A stretch of DNA of 64,000 nucleotides from Bin55 sp965220235 (GCA_965220235.1 OZ244815.1:1612001-1676000); one strand, 5' to 3'. Positions 44,501-54,187 are shown, counted from the first letter of the stretch. The notes: a model not told the origin generated them from the letters alone. Translations and numbers: made by a program.

Positions 44501-45221
44501 TCAATCCGAGAAGCAGCGGGTTAGCGTGTCGAACGGACGCCCAAAAGGCCTCCGTAGTTTGGCCTGAAAGCGTCCGTCCACTGGCGTCTGTGATCGTACC
44601 GGAGATCATTAGTGGTATGTCAACGTCGTGCCGACGAATTGCATCTTGATACGCATATATCGCTGCTTTGGCGTTTAACGTATCAAATATGGTCTCAAGC
44701 ATGACTAGATCGATACCGCCTGCGAACAACCCTTCCAAGGATTCCGTGTAGACACGCACGAGGTCCATAAACTGGACATTGCGATATGCGGGATCGTTGA
44801 CGTCGGGTGAGATGCTCGCTGTTCGGTTAGTCGGACCAAGCACTCCCGCAACGAAGCGTTGCTTCTCATCAGTTGACCACGCATCGGCAGCGCGCCGAGC
44901 AATTCGTGCTGATTCGAGATTTAGGTTGTAAACCTGGTGCTCTAATCCGTAATCCGCTTGAGAGATCGCGTTAGCGCTAAATGTATTAGTCTCGATGATC
45001 TCGGCGCCAACCTGAAGGAACGCCTCGTGTGTTTCGTAGACAACGTCGGGTTGCGTGAGACTAAGGACGTCACCATTGCCTTTTAAAGCATGGCCATGGT
45101 CTGTAAAGAGCTTGCCGCGAAAATCGGCTTCGCTCAACTTATAGCTCTGCTGCATCGTGCCGGTTGCGCCGTCTAGGAGTAAGACGCGCTCGCGCAACGC
45201 GGCAGCGAGAGGATTAGGCAT
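41577..45221 (-). CDS. metH: Cobalamin-dependent methionine synthase
   Basis: A 1214-residue enzyme that methylates homocysteine with methyl-tetrahydrofolate via B12. Four modules in order: homocysteine-binding TIM barrel with the zinc cysteines (LGLNCALG, GGCCGTEP), the pterin domain (IGERTNVTGS), the B12-binding domain (DVHDIGKNIVG), and the SAM-binding reactivation domain (YPACPDHSEK, ESKYFPV). Full length, no frameshift. No cobalamin riboswitch was seen in the 120 bases before it. Confidence 0.97.
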   Translation of the reverse strand: MPNPLAAALRERVLLLDGATGTMQQSYKLSEADFRGKLFTDHGHALKGNGDVLSLTQPDVVYETHEAFLQVGAEIIETNTFSANAISQADYGLEHQVYNLNLESARIARRAADAWSTDEKQRFVAGVLGPTNRTASISPDVNDPAYRNVQFMDLVRVYTESLEGLFAGGIDLVMLETIFDTLNAKAAIYAYQDAIRRHDVDIPLMISGTITDASGRTLSGQTTEAFWASVRHANPLLLGLNCALGAEDLRPRIEELTQCSESMVSVHPNAGLPNELGEYDDTPENMAQVLGEMLDQGWLNVVGGCCGTEPAHIEAIADRVKDANARQNPKRRRDFIVSGLEPLIWNEASLFLNIGERTNVTGSARFKRLIKSENFDEAIDIARDQVENGAQVVDVNMDEGLLDGVACMRRFLNLIAGEPDIARVPIMIDSSDWAVIEAGLQCAQGKCIVNSISLKDGESAFFERAAKCKQYGAAVIVMAFDEEGQAASYERRITIMERAYQLLVDKIDFPPEDIIFDPNIFPLASGQEESRTYGTDFIRACAWVKENLPYAKTSGGISNISFSFRGNNQVREAIHAVFLYHAVKAGLAMGIVNAGQLTSYEDIPTELRDVVEATVLNTDPDAGERLLELATTLRDTRETEEDVLAWRSESVNERLSHALVHGIDRFIVDDTEEARSQSERPIHVIEGPLMDGMNTVGDLFGSGRMFLPQVVKSARVMKRAVAYLEPFIEAEKESSEDQRFKGTIVIATVKGDVHDIGKNIVGVVLQCNNYRVIDLGVMVPCEKILEVATEEKADLIGLSGLITPSLNEMVHVASEMQRLGFTLPLLIGGATTSRAHTAIRIEPEYEGPVIYVPDASRSVGVVADLLSDERRDKLVEDTRRVYAEVRERRANAPKREFFDLEAARANAFKWDWKTYAPPKPKTLTFQHLDDVAIETIREYIDWTPFFKTWGLAGKFPAILEDVVVGATAREVYNDAQEMLDELSVNDELHIRGCFDFWPANRRDDDLIIWRDKARQESRTTLHHVRQQQAGQGFNLCLSDFVAPEGHDDFVGGFVTAVSVRERSRYAKTSDDGERILIQGLCDRLVEAFTEYLHERVRIEFWGYASGETFSNDELIEEAYQGIRPAPGYPACPDHSEKETLVKLLNAEEVVGVTLTENYAMTPASSVAGWFFSHPESKYFPVRLQKDQIADLAERKNQTVDEISKWLSFAMSTDA

Positions 45222-45341
45222 GGTGAGGTATGAGGTTTAGGCGGAATTATGGAGACGGATGTGACTGAAATACCTTTGACGCTTACGCGGTTTCAATTGA
45301 ATGGTCTTCATCAGCCATTGTTCATTGGCTAAACTTCGCGT

Positions 45342-45947
45342 ATGAACGCTGAAACCCCACAAGCTGTTGCTTACGTCGACATTTCGGAATCCGCCGAAGG
45401 CTATCTTCGAGAGTTACTAGCGAAACAAGACGGCGAGTGCGGAATTCGTATCTACGTCGAGAATCCTGGAACGCCTCACGCTGAGACGTGTGTCGCGTAC
45501 TGTCGGCCGAACGAAGTTCAGGAAGGGGATCAGTCCGTAGCCTACGACGGTTTCACTGCCTGGTTTGAAGAACGGAGTCTCGCGTATCTGAAGGACGCAG
45601 TCGTCGACTTTCAGCAGGACAGGATGGGAGGTCAGTTGACGATCAAAGCGCCGAACGCACGCGTTCCGAGCGTTAGTCCTGATTCACCAATAGAAGATCG
45701 AATTAACTACGTCTTGTATAACGAAATCAATCCAGGACTTGCGGCGCATGGTGGTCAGGTAGCGTTGCTAGAAGTGGTTGAGGACAACATTGCAGTGCTG
45801 CAATTCGGTGGTGGTTGTCAAGGATGTGCAGCCGTTGACATTACCTTGAAGCAAGGAGTTGAACGCGCATTGCTGGAACAGGTACCGGATCTCACCGGGA
45901 TACGTGATGCAACCGACCATACGTTTACCGATAACGCTTACTACTAA
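45342..45947 (+). CDS. nfuA: Fe/S biogenesis protein NfuA
   Basis: A 201-residue Fe-S carrier with an N-terminal degenerate A-type domain and a C-terminal Nfu domain holding the CxxC cluster site GGGCQGCAAVD. NfuA delivers [4Fe-4S] clusters to apo-proteins, under stress in particular. It is divergent from metH across 120 bases. Confidence 0.95.
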   Translation: MNAETPQAVAYVDISESAEGYLRELLAKQDGECGIRIYVENPGTPHAETCVAYCRPNEVQEGDQSVAYDGFTAWFEERSLAYLKDAVVDFQQDRMGGQLTIKAPNARVPSVSPDSPIEDRINYVLYNEINPGLAAHGGQVALLEVVEDNIAVLQFGGGCQGCAAVDITLKQGVERALLEQVPDLTGIRDATDHTFTDNAYY

Positions 45948-45953
45948 ATCAAG

Positions 45954-48900
45954 CTAATTCTCAAACAGCTCGCTGCGTTTAAACGATTCGTCGTGTAGCC
46001 AATTCGTCGCAGTGCGGTCGACGCCGTCGAACAGTGTCTGACGCGAAGGTATGGAAACGTCGACTTCGATTAATTCAGCAACATCCGTGAAGAAGATCGC
46101 AGCTTTTATGGGCGTTGAATCGACCGCTTCAAATAGCTCCGCGTACCGAATGAGTTGAGGTTGGTGGTTTAAGGCTTTTTCACCAAGCGGTAGGTCTCTA
46201 TCGTCAGGGATCATCGAGGTCTTATAGTCGACGATCCAGCGAACGCCGTCGTGAATAAATGTGCGATCGATGATCGAAATGCGATTGTAGGTGCCGCTGT
46301 TCACGGTGTATGCGACTTCAACTGCCGACGCTTCATGATCGGGATTTAGTAACCAGCGACCTTGATCACTAGCTACGGTACGTTTCAACTGGTCTTGCAC
46401 GGTCTCCAGCATATCTGCGATCTGGCGCGCGTTGAAACCTTGCGTTCGTAAGTCATTGCGCCACATTTCGACGCGGTCGCTGTCTGGTAAGTCCATCAAG
46501 CCTACTTCGACCATACGTTGCAGTTCGCCGTGAACGAGTTGTCCAATGGCAACGGGACTCGATAGGAATGTGTTGATCTGATCGCGCGAACCATTTTCTC
46601 GTGCTTCGTCAAGTAGGACATTTGCCTCAAATTCCGGGAGTGGAGTTTGCGCCAAGAAACGGAAATTCGGTCTAATACGACGCCAAATTCTCGCGCCGGT
46701 AAGTTCGTCTTGCGGTGGCTCTTCTGATGGCACCGTCGTCCATTGGTTGGGGGCCGTCACATCCCAAATCAGTCGCGAAAATGAGTTGGCAGCGGGCGGT
46801 TTTTCGAGATCTTTTACTGTACCGTATAGCCATAAGGAAGTTTTAGCGCGTGTTGCGCCGACGTAAAGTAAGCGCGAAGTTTCGTTCTTGTCGCGCAGCG
46901 ATTCGTCCTTGTACAAGATCGTGTGCAGAGGATCGGGTTCAAGTGGATTTTGTGCTGCCAATACCGGGCCGAAATCTGATTGCTTTATATACAGCGGAAG
47001 ACGTTGTTCATGACGGGGGAGTTGACCGAGAGCCGCTAGTATCACATGGTCAAATTCAAGTCCTTTCGCATTGTGGATGGTCATCACCTCCACTTTAGCG
47101 TTGGGGTTGTTTTCCGTGGCAAGCGCTGAATCTAAGCGATCCCAGAGCGCGTCTTTTTCGATATAGTCGGTTTCGAATTCTTCAAGGATTTCTAGGTAGT
47201 GTTGGGCATTGTCCTTGACGATGACATCACTATTAGGATCACGGGGATTCGCGTAGGCGTTAGCGCCACCGAGTTGATACCATGCGCGTTCCACGCGAGA
47301 GCGCAACGATCGATGTTGATCTTGCAACGCCGCAATGATGGGTTCTCGGACACGATGGATGATCTGTGCGGCCACTTCGCTCAATGTTTCGTCTGGTTGC
47401 GCAAGAAGCATGTCGACTGCCTGGTCATGTTTGCGTAACGTTTCAAGGTCGCGCAACTCAACACCGGCTAACGGTGACAGGAGCAAAGCACTCCACGCGA
47501 ATTCATCGTCGAGATCGATCAAAGCGCACGTCAAACTGTAGAGATCCCGTACGACACCGAAGTTCGAGAGTGATTCCATATCGATACTTCGCCAATGAAC
47601 ACCGTGATTTCGGAACGCCTCAAAGTATGCGCCGATATTGCTGCGGGTTCGAAACAAAACCGCGATGTTGTCACCATGGAATTTCTCTTGCAACTCAAGA
47701 ACTTTCTCAGCGACTAGCTCGGCCTCTTGCTTACGGTCAAGCGACTCAACAAGCGTTAACCCGTGATCAGAGTCGACGTTGACCCTGTCCATTTCGATCG
47801 ATTTAGAGAAGGCGACTTGTCCTAGCTCTGCATCGTTTACGTCGCCGAGGATGGGAGCGAAGACGTGGTTGCACCAATCCACCAAATGTGTGGAGGAACG
47901 GAAGTTCGCGGTGAGTTGTAGTTTCTCAATTTGGCGATGTTCAATGCCACCTGTGTCGGCAGTCAGGAAATTTGTGAGATCCGCATCGCGAAATTTGTAG
48001 ATCGATTGCATCGGATCGCCAACCGCGAAGAAGGTATTCCCGTCCTCCGGTTCCCACCCTTCCATTAACAAATTGAGGAAGTCGTTTTGAGCGATTGATG
48101 TGTCCTGATATTCGTCGACGAGGATGTGGCGAATTCTGTAATCGAGCGCTAACGCGAGTTCGGTAGGTGCACTATCCACTCTAAGCGCACGACGTGCGGC
48201 GATCGCTCGTTCGGTAAAGTCGACTACTTTTTGCTCATCGAAAAGTCGATTCAGTTCCTGAACGCATGCGAGCAGGGTAAGTGCGTGGTTCGTTAAGTCT
48301 CGCTTCTGTATCTCGGAGAGGGTATCACTCGGTAATCCACGGAGTTTTCCGAGCAGGTCTGGCGGAACTGTAGCGCTGAGCGTATCAATTACGCTCCTCC
48401 ACGTCTCCTTAAGAGCAGAGTCTGAGGGTGGAAATCCCTGTCGTTTGTCTATTTTTTTGCGCCAAGTGTTGTTTTTTGTCACAAATATGTCAACGAGATG
48501 GTCCCAGTCAGTAGGGTCCTTCATCTCGAGGTATGGTGTAGGGTTCTGGCTATCGGGTTTTGAGTAGCGGACCAATTCGACACAGTTCGACCATTGACGA
48601 CCATCACCGTCAATTGCGTCAATGAAGGCTTGTTTACGTCGTCGGCAAAACTCAGCGCGTGCTTGCTCTAACTGGTCAGTCACCGACTCGGCTTCGGCTT
48701 GACTGAGCGCACCAGTTGCGAGCGTCGGGATATGTTCAAGCCACTGATCGCGTCTGATCAACATGCCGATGAGCATTTCGCGTACGTTGTCAGGATTGTT
48801 GTCGAATGACGCGACCATCGCGGCTATTTCGTCGCCAAAGTTTGCTTTGATTGCTGCGATGCGTTCTAACGTATTGTCGACCGCATCTTCATACAGTGAA

Positions 48901-49328
48901 CGAGCGTTCTCAATCGTCTCATAGTCGAGACTCAGGCGGCTCTGATAGGGTAGCTGCTGGACCAATCCTTGCTGAAAACTGTCGATCGTTTGGATGCGCA
49001 TCCGTTGCGGTGATGAGATCAATTGCCAATTCCGGTCGGCGCTACGCTGCATCGCGGCACGGGCATGTGTTTTTGAAGCGGACTTCAGCTCCGCGATGAC
49101 TCGTGCCCGCATCTCTTGTGCTGCTTTGCGTGTAAACGTGATGGCGAGGATTTCTTCCGGTTCGTTGACGGTTGCAAGTAACGCCAGATAGCGAGTAACG
49201 AGCAGTGTCGTCTTGCCTGAGCCGGCGGGAGCTTGTACGATGAATGATTTAGTTGGATTGATTGCAGCATCACGCTGGTGTTGGTCTGGTGGCGGCGTCA
49301 GAGCTTGTTTTAATGAGGTGTCGTTCAT
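45954..49328 (-). CDS. AddA/RecB-like UvrD-family helicase-nuclease
   Basis: A 1124-residue superfamily 1 helicase with a C-terminal nuclease: Walker A QAPAGSGKTTLL, AITFTRKAAQEMRAR, DEYQDTS (motif II), VMTIHNAKGLEFDHV (motif V), YVGATRAK (motif VI), and a PD-(D/E)XK nuclease with IIDRTF and WIVDYKTS. It processes double-strand breaks for recombination. It follows the AddB-like gene by 2 bases, so they form one operon and probably one complex. The exact class (AddA or a relative) was judged by motif only. Confidence 0.9.
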   Translation of the reverse strand: MNDTSLKQALTPPPDQHQRDAAINPTKSFIVQAPAGSGKTTLLVTRYLALLATVNEPEEILAITFTRKAAQEMRARVIAELKSASKTHARAAMQRSADRNWQLISSPQRMRIQTIDSFQQGLVQQLPYQSRLSLDYETIENARSLYEDAVDNTLERIAAIKANFGDEIAAMVASFDNNPDNVREMLIGMLIRRDQWLEHIPTLATGALSQAEAESVTDQLEQARAEFCRRRKQAFIDAIDGDGRQWSNCVELVRYSKPDSQNPTPYLEMKDPTDWDHLVDIFVTKNNTWRKKIDKRQGFPPSDSALKETWRSVIDTLSATVPPDLLGKLRGLPSDTLSEIQKRDLTNHALTLLACVQELNRLFDEQKVVDFTERAIAARRALRVDSAPTELALALDYRIRHILVDEYQDTSIAQNDFLNLLMEGWEPEDGNTFFAVGDPMQSIYKFRDADLTNFLTADTGGIEHRQIEKLQLTANFRSSTHLVDWCNHVFAPILGDVNDAELGQVAFSKSIEMDRVNVDSDHGLTLVESLDRKQEAELVAEKVLELQEKFHGDNIAVLFRTRSNIGAYFEAFRNHGVHWRSIDMESLSNFGVVRDLYSLTCALIDLDDEFAWSALLLSPLAGVELRDLETLRKHDQAVDMLLAQPDETLSEVAAQIIHRVREPIIAALQDQHRSLRSRVERAWYQLGGANAYANPRDPNSDVIVKDNAQHYLEILEEFETDYIEKDALWDRLDSALATENNPNAKVEVMTIHNAKGLEFDHVILAALGQLPRHEQRLPLYIKQSDFGPVLAAQNPLEPDPLHTILYKDESLRDKNETSRLLYVGATRAKTSLWLYGTVKDLEKPPAANSFSRLIWDVTAPNQWTTVPSEEPPQDELTGARIWRRIRPNFRFLAQTPLPEFEANVLLDEARENGSRDQINTFLSSPVAIGQLVHGELQRMVEVGLMDLPDSDRVEMWRNDLRTQGFNARQIADMLETVQDQLKRTVASDQGRWLLNPDHEASAVEVAYTVNSGTYNRISIIDRTFIHDGVRWIVDYKTSMIPDDRDLPLGEKALNHQPQLIRYAELFEAVDSTPIKAAIFFTDVAELIEVDVSIPSRQTLFDGVDRTATNWLHDESFKRSELFEN

Positions 49329-49330
49329 GT

Positions 49331-51985
49331 CTAACTCACCTCGTCATTTGTAACAGAGGAGGTTTGATCCTCATAGATACGGCAGAGATTTGTTAAGTGG
49401 CAATAATTGCAAACGTCGGGTTCGACGGGGTCCACATCCGCTTTACCCGCAAGATGGTCAGTTACGATTTCAGAGAGTCGGTCGCGCCATGCGTCCTTCA
49501 AGGAAGCAAATGACTCGAAGTTGCCAAGGTTCTCGTTCAGTTCACCGTTGCCTTCTTCACCAGCAGACTGGCCTATGCCTTGCCAGCGCGACCCTAAGCC
49601 GTCAACAACTCGGAAGATTGACAGATACGCCAATCCATCACAGCCATCTTCTGCAGTAGCGTACAACGGCATTTGGGTATCGCTCAAAACTTCAGGATCC
49701 CAGCGTTTCGGTGTATAGCTCGAACCGGTTTTGTGATCAATGATGAGATGCCGCATTGATTCCGTACTGTCGATTCGGTCGATGTAGCCCTTGAAAGTCA
49801 ATCCTTCGATTTCGACATTCACTTCCTTCTCTATTTCAAGCACTTCGAAGGGTTCGCGACGATTAATCTGGATGGTTACCCACTCGTCAATCCAGCGTCG
49901 GAGACGTACTTTCTCGTGTTTGAGAAATCGAGCGGGTAGGTTCTTCGATTCGTCACTTGTCGATAGGACTTTATCGATCGCATTGAGATAGGTAGCTTCA
50001 TCAAGATTTGCGAGTTGCTCTTGAGTCTTAGCGTGGCTGAGAATTTCAGCGACGACGTAATGGAAGAGAGATCCACGTTGTGCTGCATTAGGGAATCGTG
50101 AAATCGGCGCATCAATCTCTTCGAGACCAGCTCGGTGCACGGCCCAGCCTTTGAACGCACATTGAGCTTGATTACGTAATAGACGTGTCGATGCTCTGAC
50201 ATCTTTTACGCTTATGCTGGATCCACTGGATTGCTGATATTCGCGTATTGCATCTGTAATTGAATAGGTTGACCACGGATGACCGTGTAGGATCAAGTGC
50301 GAGCTGTCAACTAAGCACGAATGTGATGGCGAAGATGCGTCATCGTTAGGGACGACTAGGTCAGCGAAGAGATTGCTCGGTTGTGCTTCGACCTTATCGA
50401 TTTGACTGACATAGCTAAATACGACTTCATCAGAGCTACTCCGCCAATGCTCAGTTAAAACTCGCGCATCCTCCAACATTTGATCGTGTGAAACACCGCG
50501 CAAATTTGCACGTTTTTGCATGAGACGAGGCACGAACGGATTTGGTCGAGGTACGGCTGGCCAATCAACATCCGATACGCCCGTGACCCAGAGTGCGTCA
50601 AACTGCAGTAGGGTAGAGGATTCACGTCCCATGATCTGAATGGGAGCATCAGGCCGTGATACTTGGATTGTTCGGTCGCTCGCAAGGATTTCAACAAGAT
50701 CGATAAAACGATTCCACGAAATGCGAGGCCGAATCGTCGCTGCTTGTGCGAGACTCAGAACCAGCTCACTGAGCACATCCTTCGCGTTCACATCGATGTA
50801 AGTGAATGGGTCCTCGGGTCTCTTTGTATAGCCGCACGTGCGTAGAAGCTCAAGCATGGTTTCTGCTACTTCTGCGAAAGGCAGTTGTCGATTGCTATCC
50901 CTAGGCGCGGTCTTGATGACACGATCAAGAGAGTTGCGTTCTGAACGAGGCATACGATTTCGATACTGTCGTATGGTCATCTGTTCGCTGAACCACCTTT
51001 TCGGCTTGCGATAGAGATTCAAGCTCTGAAAGTAAGGCGATTTAGCAAGCTGAAGCAGGAGAGTGTGGTCAAGTGGACCGCACGTCCACTTCATCAAATG
51101 AATGAAATCGAGATACACTCGGTTCTGAACTAACGGCTGACCGCTCTCGATCGATACAAGCCGAGTAACGTCGCTGATCTCAGGGAACACGCTTTCGAAT
51201 GAACGCTTAATGGCGGTAAAGGAGTTGGCGAGTCCATTTACTACGACACCGATGGTGGCGTTCTCGCCGTACTTCGCAAGCTTTTCCCGCGTCCAGAGTG
51301 CGAGCGTACCAAACTCTTCGTTCGCTGTCTCAAACCCGTTTAAGTGGTGTACCGTGCTCTTGTCTACGACCTGGACAGGGGAGGCTTCCGAGCAAAGGCC
51401 GACAGCATCCAAGGCATTAAAGAGATTTCGTTGCGCGACGTTCGGATCGTTGAATCCGTACACCAAGATACGCTGTGGTCGCCAATCTTCCCGTTCAGTT
51501 GCGCGAAGAAGCAGCTCAGGAATCTCTGCGACGGTGATTAATCGCTCACTATCGAGGCATCGCTTTATCCGCTGAAACCAGTCGTCACAAAGTTGACCGT
51601 TTTCGGTGGAACGGATATCCTGAAAGTCCGCCCAGAGATTTGCGTCCCAGACGAGCTGCCATGCATCGACAATCGCGCGCGCGTGCATTTCGACTTCTTC
51701 GTTCGGCGCTTGTTGTTGCGCGAGCAGCATGAACGTTTCATGCGCGACGACGCTTCGAACCGCTAGACGCGGGTCGCTAGATCCGAGTTGACGATAGCTG
51801 TTTAACAGCCATTGTGAATACGACTGTATCTGTGGTCGTTTCCAAACCTTCGTGCTTGCTCGAACTTGCTCGTAATCGAACGCGTACCTGAGTTCTCGTG
51901 CAAGACGCGAACTTGCAGCAACTAATGTAACGGCTTCTTCGGAAGCCGCGAATTCATCAGGTAACGCAACGGTGGGTCTTCTCAA
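49331..51985 (-). CDS. AddB-like Fe-S nuclease partner of the helicase
   Basis: An 884-residue protein of the 'probable DNA repair protein' PD-(D/E)XK family. The C-terminal nuclease has IIDHKTGSSY, and an Fe-S cluster is indicated by QCAFKGW upstream and CNYCHLTNLC (C-x2-C-x5-C) at the end, the AddB arrangement. It likely binds the opposite strand and pairs with the helicase downstream. The N-terminal half is an inactivated helicase-like region. Stop codon is 2 bases before the helicase start. Confidence 0.88.
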   Translation of the reverse strand: MRRPTVALPDEFAASEEAVTLVAASSRLARELRYAFDYEQVRASTKVWKRPQIQSYSQWLLNSYRQLGSSDPRLAVRSVVAHETFMLLAQQQAPNEEVEMHARAIVDAWQLVWDANLWADFQDIRSTENGQLCDDWFQRIKRCLDSERLITVAEIPELLLRATEREDWRPQRILVYGFNDPNVAQRNLFNALDAVGLCSEASPVQVVDKSTVHHLNGFETANEEFGTLALWTREKLAKYGENATIGVVVNGLANSFTAIKRSFESVFPEISDVTRLVSIESGQPLVQNRVYLDFIHLMKWTCGPLDHTLLLQLAKSPYFQSLNLYRKPKRWFSEQMTIRQYRNRMPRSERNSLDRVIKTAPRDSNRQLPFAEVAETMLELLRTCGYTKRPEDPFTYIDVNAKDVLSELVLSLAQAATIRPRISWNRFIDLVEILASDRTIQVSRPDAPIQIMGRESSTLLQFDALWVTGVSDVDWPAVPRPNPFVPRLMQKRANLRGVSHDQMLEDARVLTEHWRSSSDEVVFSYVSQIDKVEAQPSNLFADLVVPNDDASSPSHSCLVDSSHLILHGHPWSTYSITDAIREYQQSSGSSISVKDVRASTRLLRNQAQCAFKGWAVHRAGLEEIDAPISRFPNAAQRGSLFHYVVAEILSHAKTQEQLANLDEATYLNAIDKVLSTSDESKNLPARFLKHEKVRLRRWIDEWVTIQINRREPFEVLEIEKEVNVEIEGLTFKGYIDRIDSTESMRHLIIDHKTGSSYTPKRWDPEVLSDTQMPLYATAEDGCDGLAYLSIFRVVDGLGSRWQGIGQSAGEEGNGELNENLGNFESFASLKDAWRDRLSEIVTDHLAGKADVDPVEPDVCNYCHLTNLCRIYEDQTSSVTNDEVS

Positions 51986-52091
51986 ACGATCAACCTAACA
52001 AGTCATTTGATTTGGGGCACCAATCTTAAGACGATTTGAAAAATCGGCACGACTAAAATTCCGCGCCGTCACAGTTAGCTATATCGGGTAA

Positions 52092-52238
52092 ATGATCAAG
52101 GCGTTGTTTCGACACTTCATGGACTCCAACTGGGTAATGAAGATCGTTTTGGTTTGGGCATGGGTTTCGGCACTGATCATGGTGCTGGCGCTTTTTTCAC
52201 CTTATTATCAAGCGGTGGTTGCCGCTTGGCACTTCTAA
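52092..52238 (+). CDS. Single-helix small membrane protein
   Basis: A 48-residue ORF (too short for many gene finders) with a hydrophobic helix (about residues 15-35, KIVLVWAWVSALIMVLALF) and an amphipathic N-terminus. The preceding sequence has only a weak ribosome-binding site (CGGGTAA). It is divergent from the AddB-like gene. Hypothetical small protein; not recognised. Confidence 0.45.
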   Translation: MIKALFRHFMDSNWVMKIVLVWAWVSALIMVLALFSPYYQAVVAAWHF

Positions 52239-52349
52239 AAGCAGTTTTCTTCGACTTCACCCGCGAGTACTAACGAACGCCATTTCTCGTGCGTCTCAGC
52301 TCAGACTCGCATTCACGACTCGACTCACTCCGCCTTCTCTGAGTACGGA

Positions 52350-53114
52350 TTAGAGAAGGTTCAGCAACACTTGCTTTGCCTGATTAATCTCAGAGGCGAT
52401 ATATTCCGTTCCGCCACGATCGGGATGATTCTTCTGCATCAAACGACGATGAGCTTCGACAATTTCGTCGCGAGTCGCCGATTCAGTAACGCCGAGAATC
52501 TTCCGCGCGCGTTCAGGCGTGATAGTGTCGGAAGCGCCTTCGTTGGATTCCGTGCGCTCGTCCGAATCCTCCGCGCCTAGATTCGGGTGGTAACGTTGAA
52601 TGTATGCCGTCAAGAGTCTTTTAGATTCGTCGCTAACAAAGTTGTAGAGCTCGACGATCTCTATCTCATCCAATGACTCAAGCGATCGATTCGCGAATTT
52701 ACCCACTAACACGGATCCTGACATTTTTCCGTCGCTGTGATCAAGAGTCATGCGGATTTCGTCGGTCGATGTTTCACTCACATTTGGTGCTTGATCAGAA
52801 TTTGCGTTGCTATAGTCACCAAAAGACGTGGTGAACGGTGACGTACCGCCGAATTGTTGCCACATACGTCTCGCAGATGAAGAAAGTGCAAATAAGCTGA
52901 ACGCGCGGCGCAGGAAGGGAAGAACCGCAGTTCCGGTGGCGGCGATCCAGTGCAGTCTTCCTGAAGCGGCAAGCAAACCCAATGAACCGATAAGCACCAA
53001 ACTCGTGATCACGATCACGTTCGTCGAGAGCTTAGGTTTCGACTTCGTCCAAAGTACCTTCATCAATAGCAGGAATGCGAATGCGGCAAGTGCGCCGCAA
53101 ATGATGATGACCAT
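52350..53114 (-). CDS. Membrane-anchored J-domain protein
   Basis: A 254-residue protein with N-terminal membrane segments (about residues 4-22 and 33-55), a polar middle and a C-terminal J-domain with the HPD tripeptide (QKNHPDRGG). It should recruit a DnaK-type chaperone to the membrane. The start codon shares one base with the stop of the VWA gene (TGATG), so the two are translated together. Confidence 0.88.
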   Translation of the reverse strand: MVIIICGALAAFAFLLLMKVLWTKSKPKLSTNVIVITSLVLIGSLGLLAASGRLHWIAATGTAVLPFLRRAFSLFALSSSARRMWQQFGGTSPFTTSFGDYSNANSDQAPNVSETSTDEIRMTLDHSDGKMSGSVLVGKFANRSLESLDEIEIVELYNFVSDESKRLLTAYIQRYHPNLGAEDSDERTESNEGASDTITPERARKILGVTESATRDEIVEAHRRLMQKNHPDRGGTEYIASEINQAKQVLLNLL

Positions 53115-53797
53115 CAGTGTTTGATTTGAGTCAGCAGTTTCTTCGTCATCGGCGTGCCTAACCGTCTCATTGCTTCGAAGCCTTCGGTCGCATACACGAC
53201 GGCAGCACTAAGAAGCTCAGCAAGTTGTGCAGCGGAACCTGACTCAAACGGCATGTGAGCACCGCCGGAACGTTCTGCAATTGAACGGAATACCTCGGTC
53301 GCGTATCGCTCGTTTCCTTCTTGGAAAACAAACACAGGAACTTTACGTAATCCCAATTGACCTGCGGTATTTACGATCTCGGCCATCGGTTCCTCACACA
53401 TGTCACCAATATACACAGCAGCCTTCACCGTTTGATCTGTTGACGCTTCGTTCAGAATATGAGACAACACGCGCCGAATTTGGGTCATACCACCGAGACA
53501 GCGAACACGCTGCATGTTACGAAGCAACTGTTCAGGCGAACTATTCCAAGGGGAGGCCTGAAACTGATTAAAGCCTCCAAAATGAACGAGTTGTACAGCA
53601 AGATTCGCAGATTTTGCGGCGGTAAAGAGCTCAGCGTGTAGACTCGATGCTAGATCCCAAGTCAATTCACGACTAGCCGTAGCGTCCAGTGCGAAGATCA
53701 GCTTGTTGTCACTGAGAGGTTTTAGAGGATGTTTCTCAACTTCTTGTAGGAAACGGTTGACGTCATTTCCTCGTTCGGTTGGAACTTTACTGGTCAT
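53114..53797 (-). CDS. VWA-domain protein paired with the J-domain gene
   Basis: A 227-residue protein with a von Willebrand A-like fold (metal site variant DATAS at residues 34-38, strands ending in VYIGDMCEEP and VPVFVFQEG). Its role is unknown; pairing with a membrane J-domain protein by a TGATG overlap suggests a chaperone-assisted function. No signal peptide seen. Confidence 0.8.
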   Translation of the reverse strand: MTSKVPTERGNDVNRFLQEVEKHPLKPLSDNKLIFALDATASRELTWDLASSLHAELFTAAKSANLAVQLVHFGGFNQFQASPWNSSPEQLLRNMQRVRCLGGMTQIRRVLSHILNEASTDQTVKAAVYIGDMCEEPMAEIVNTAGQLGLRKVPVFVFQEGNERYATEVFRSIAERSGGAHMPFESGSAAQLAELLSAAVVYATEGFEAMRRLGTPMTKKLLTQIKH

Positions 53798-53989
53798 TTG
53801 AGGGGAAGATTGTGAATCTCACGGAGAGTTGATCGATAGTACTTATCGGAACAAAGCTTGAACAAATGAGGGGTAATTGTGCGGTGCATGCATCAAATTC
53901 AACGTATTTCCTACATTTGTCCTTGACAGGTTCGCCTGTCGTGCTTAAATTAGAACAAATTTAGACACTTCTCATTGCGAGGTTACTTT

Positions 53990-54187
53990 TTGGCCGAAGT
54001 CAGTACCGAAGAATCATTGGCGCATCTACGTGTAGAGCATCGCGACTTAGACACCGTAATCAACTTTCTAGTTGAAAACGGACACCCAGATCAGGATTTG
54101 ACACGACGCTTAAAGCGACGCAAGTTGAATTTGCGCGATCGGATTACTAGGCTCGAACACGCAGTCGCCGTTTCGGCAGGATCTTAG
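53990..54187 (+). CDS. DUF465/YdcH-family small protein
   Basis: A 65-residue alpha-helical protein of the YdcH/DUF465 family (EHRDLDTVINFL and RLKRRKLNLRDRITRLEHA). Function is unknown; it forms a coiled coil. I chose the TTG at 53990 (MAEVSTEES), with GAGGT in front, over the TTG at 53975. Its neighbour downstream is cysB on the same strand. Confidence 0.85.
   Translation: MAEVSTEESLAHLRVEHRDLDTVINFLVENGHPDQDLTRRLKRRKLNLRDRITRLEHAVAVSAGS

Noticed and set aside
41577..45341. Cobalamin riboswitch ahead of metH
   Set aside because: The 120 bases between metH and nfuA are too short and show no B12-box motif.
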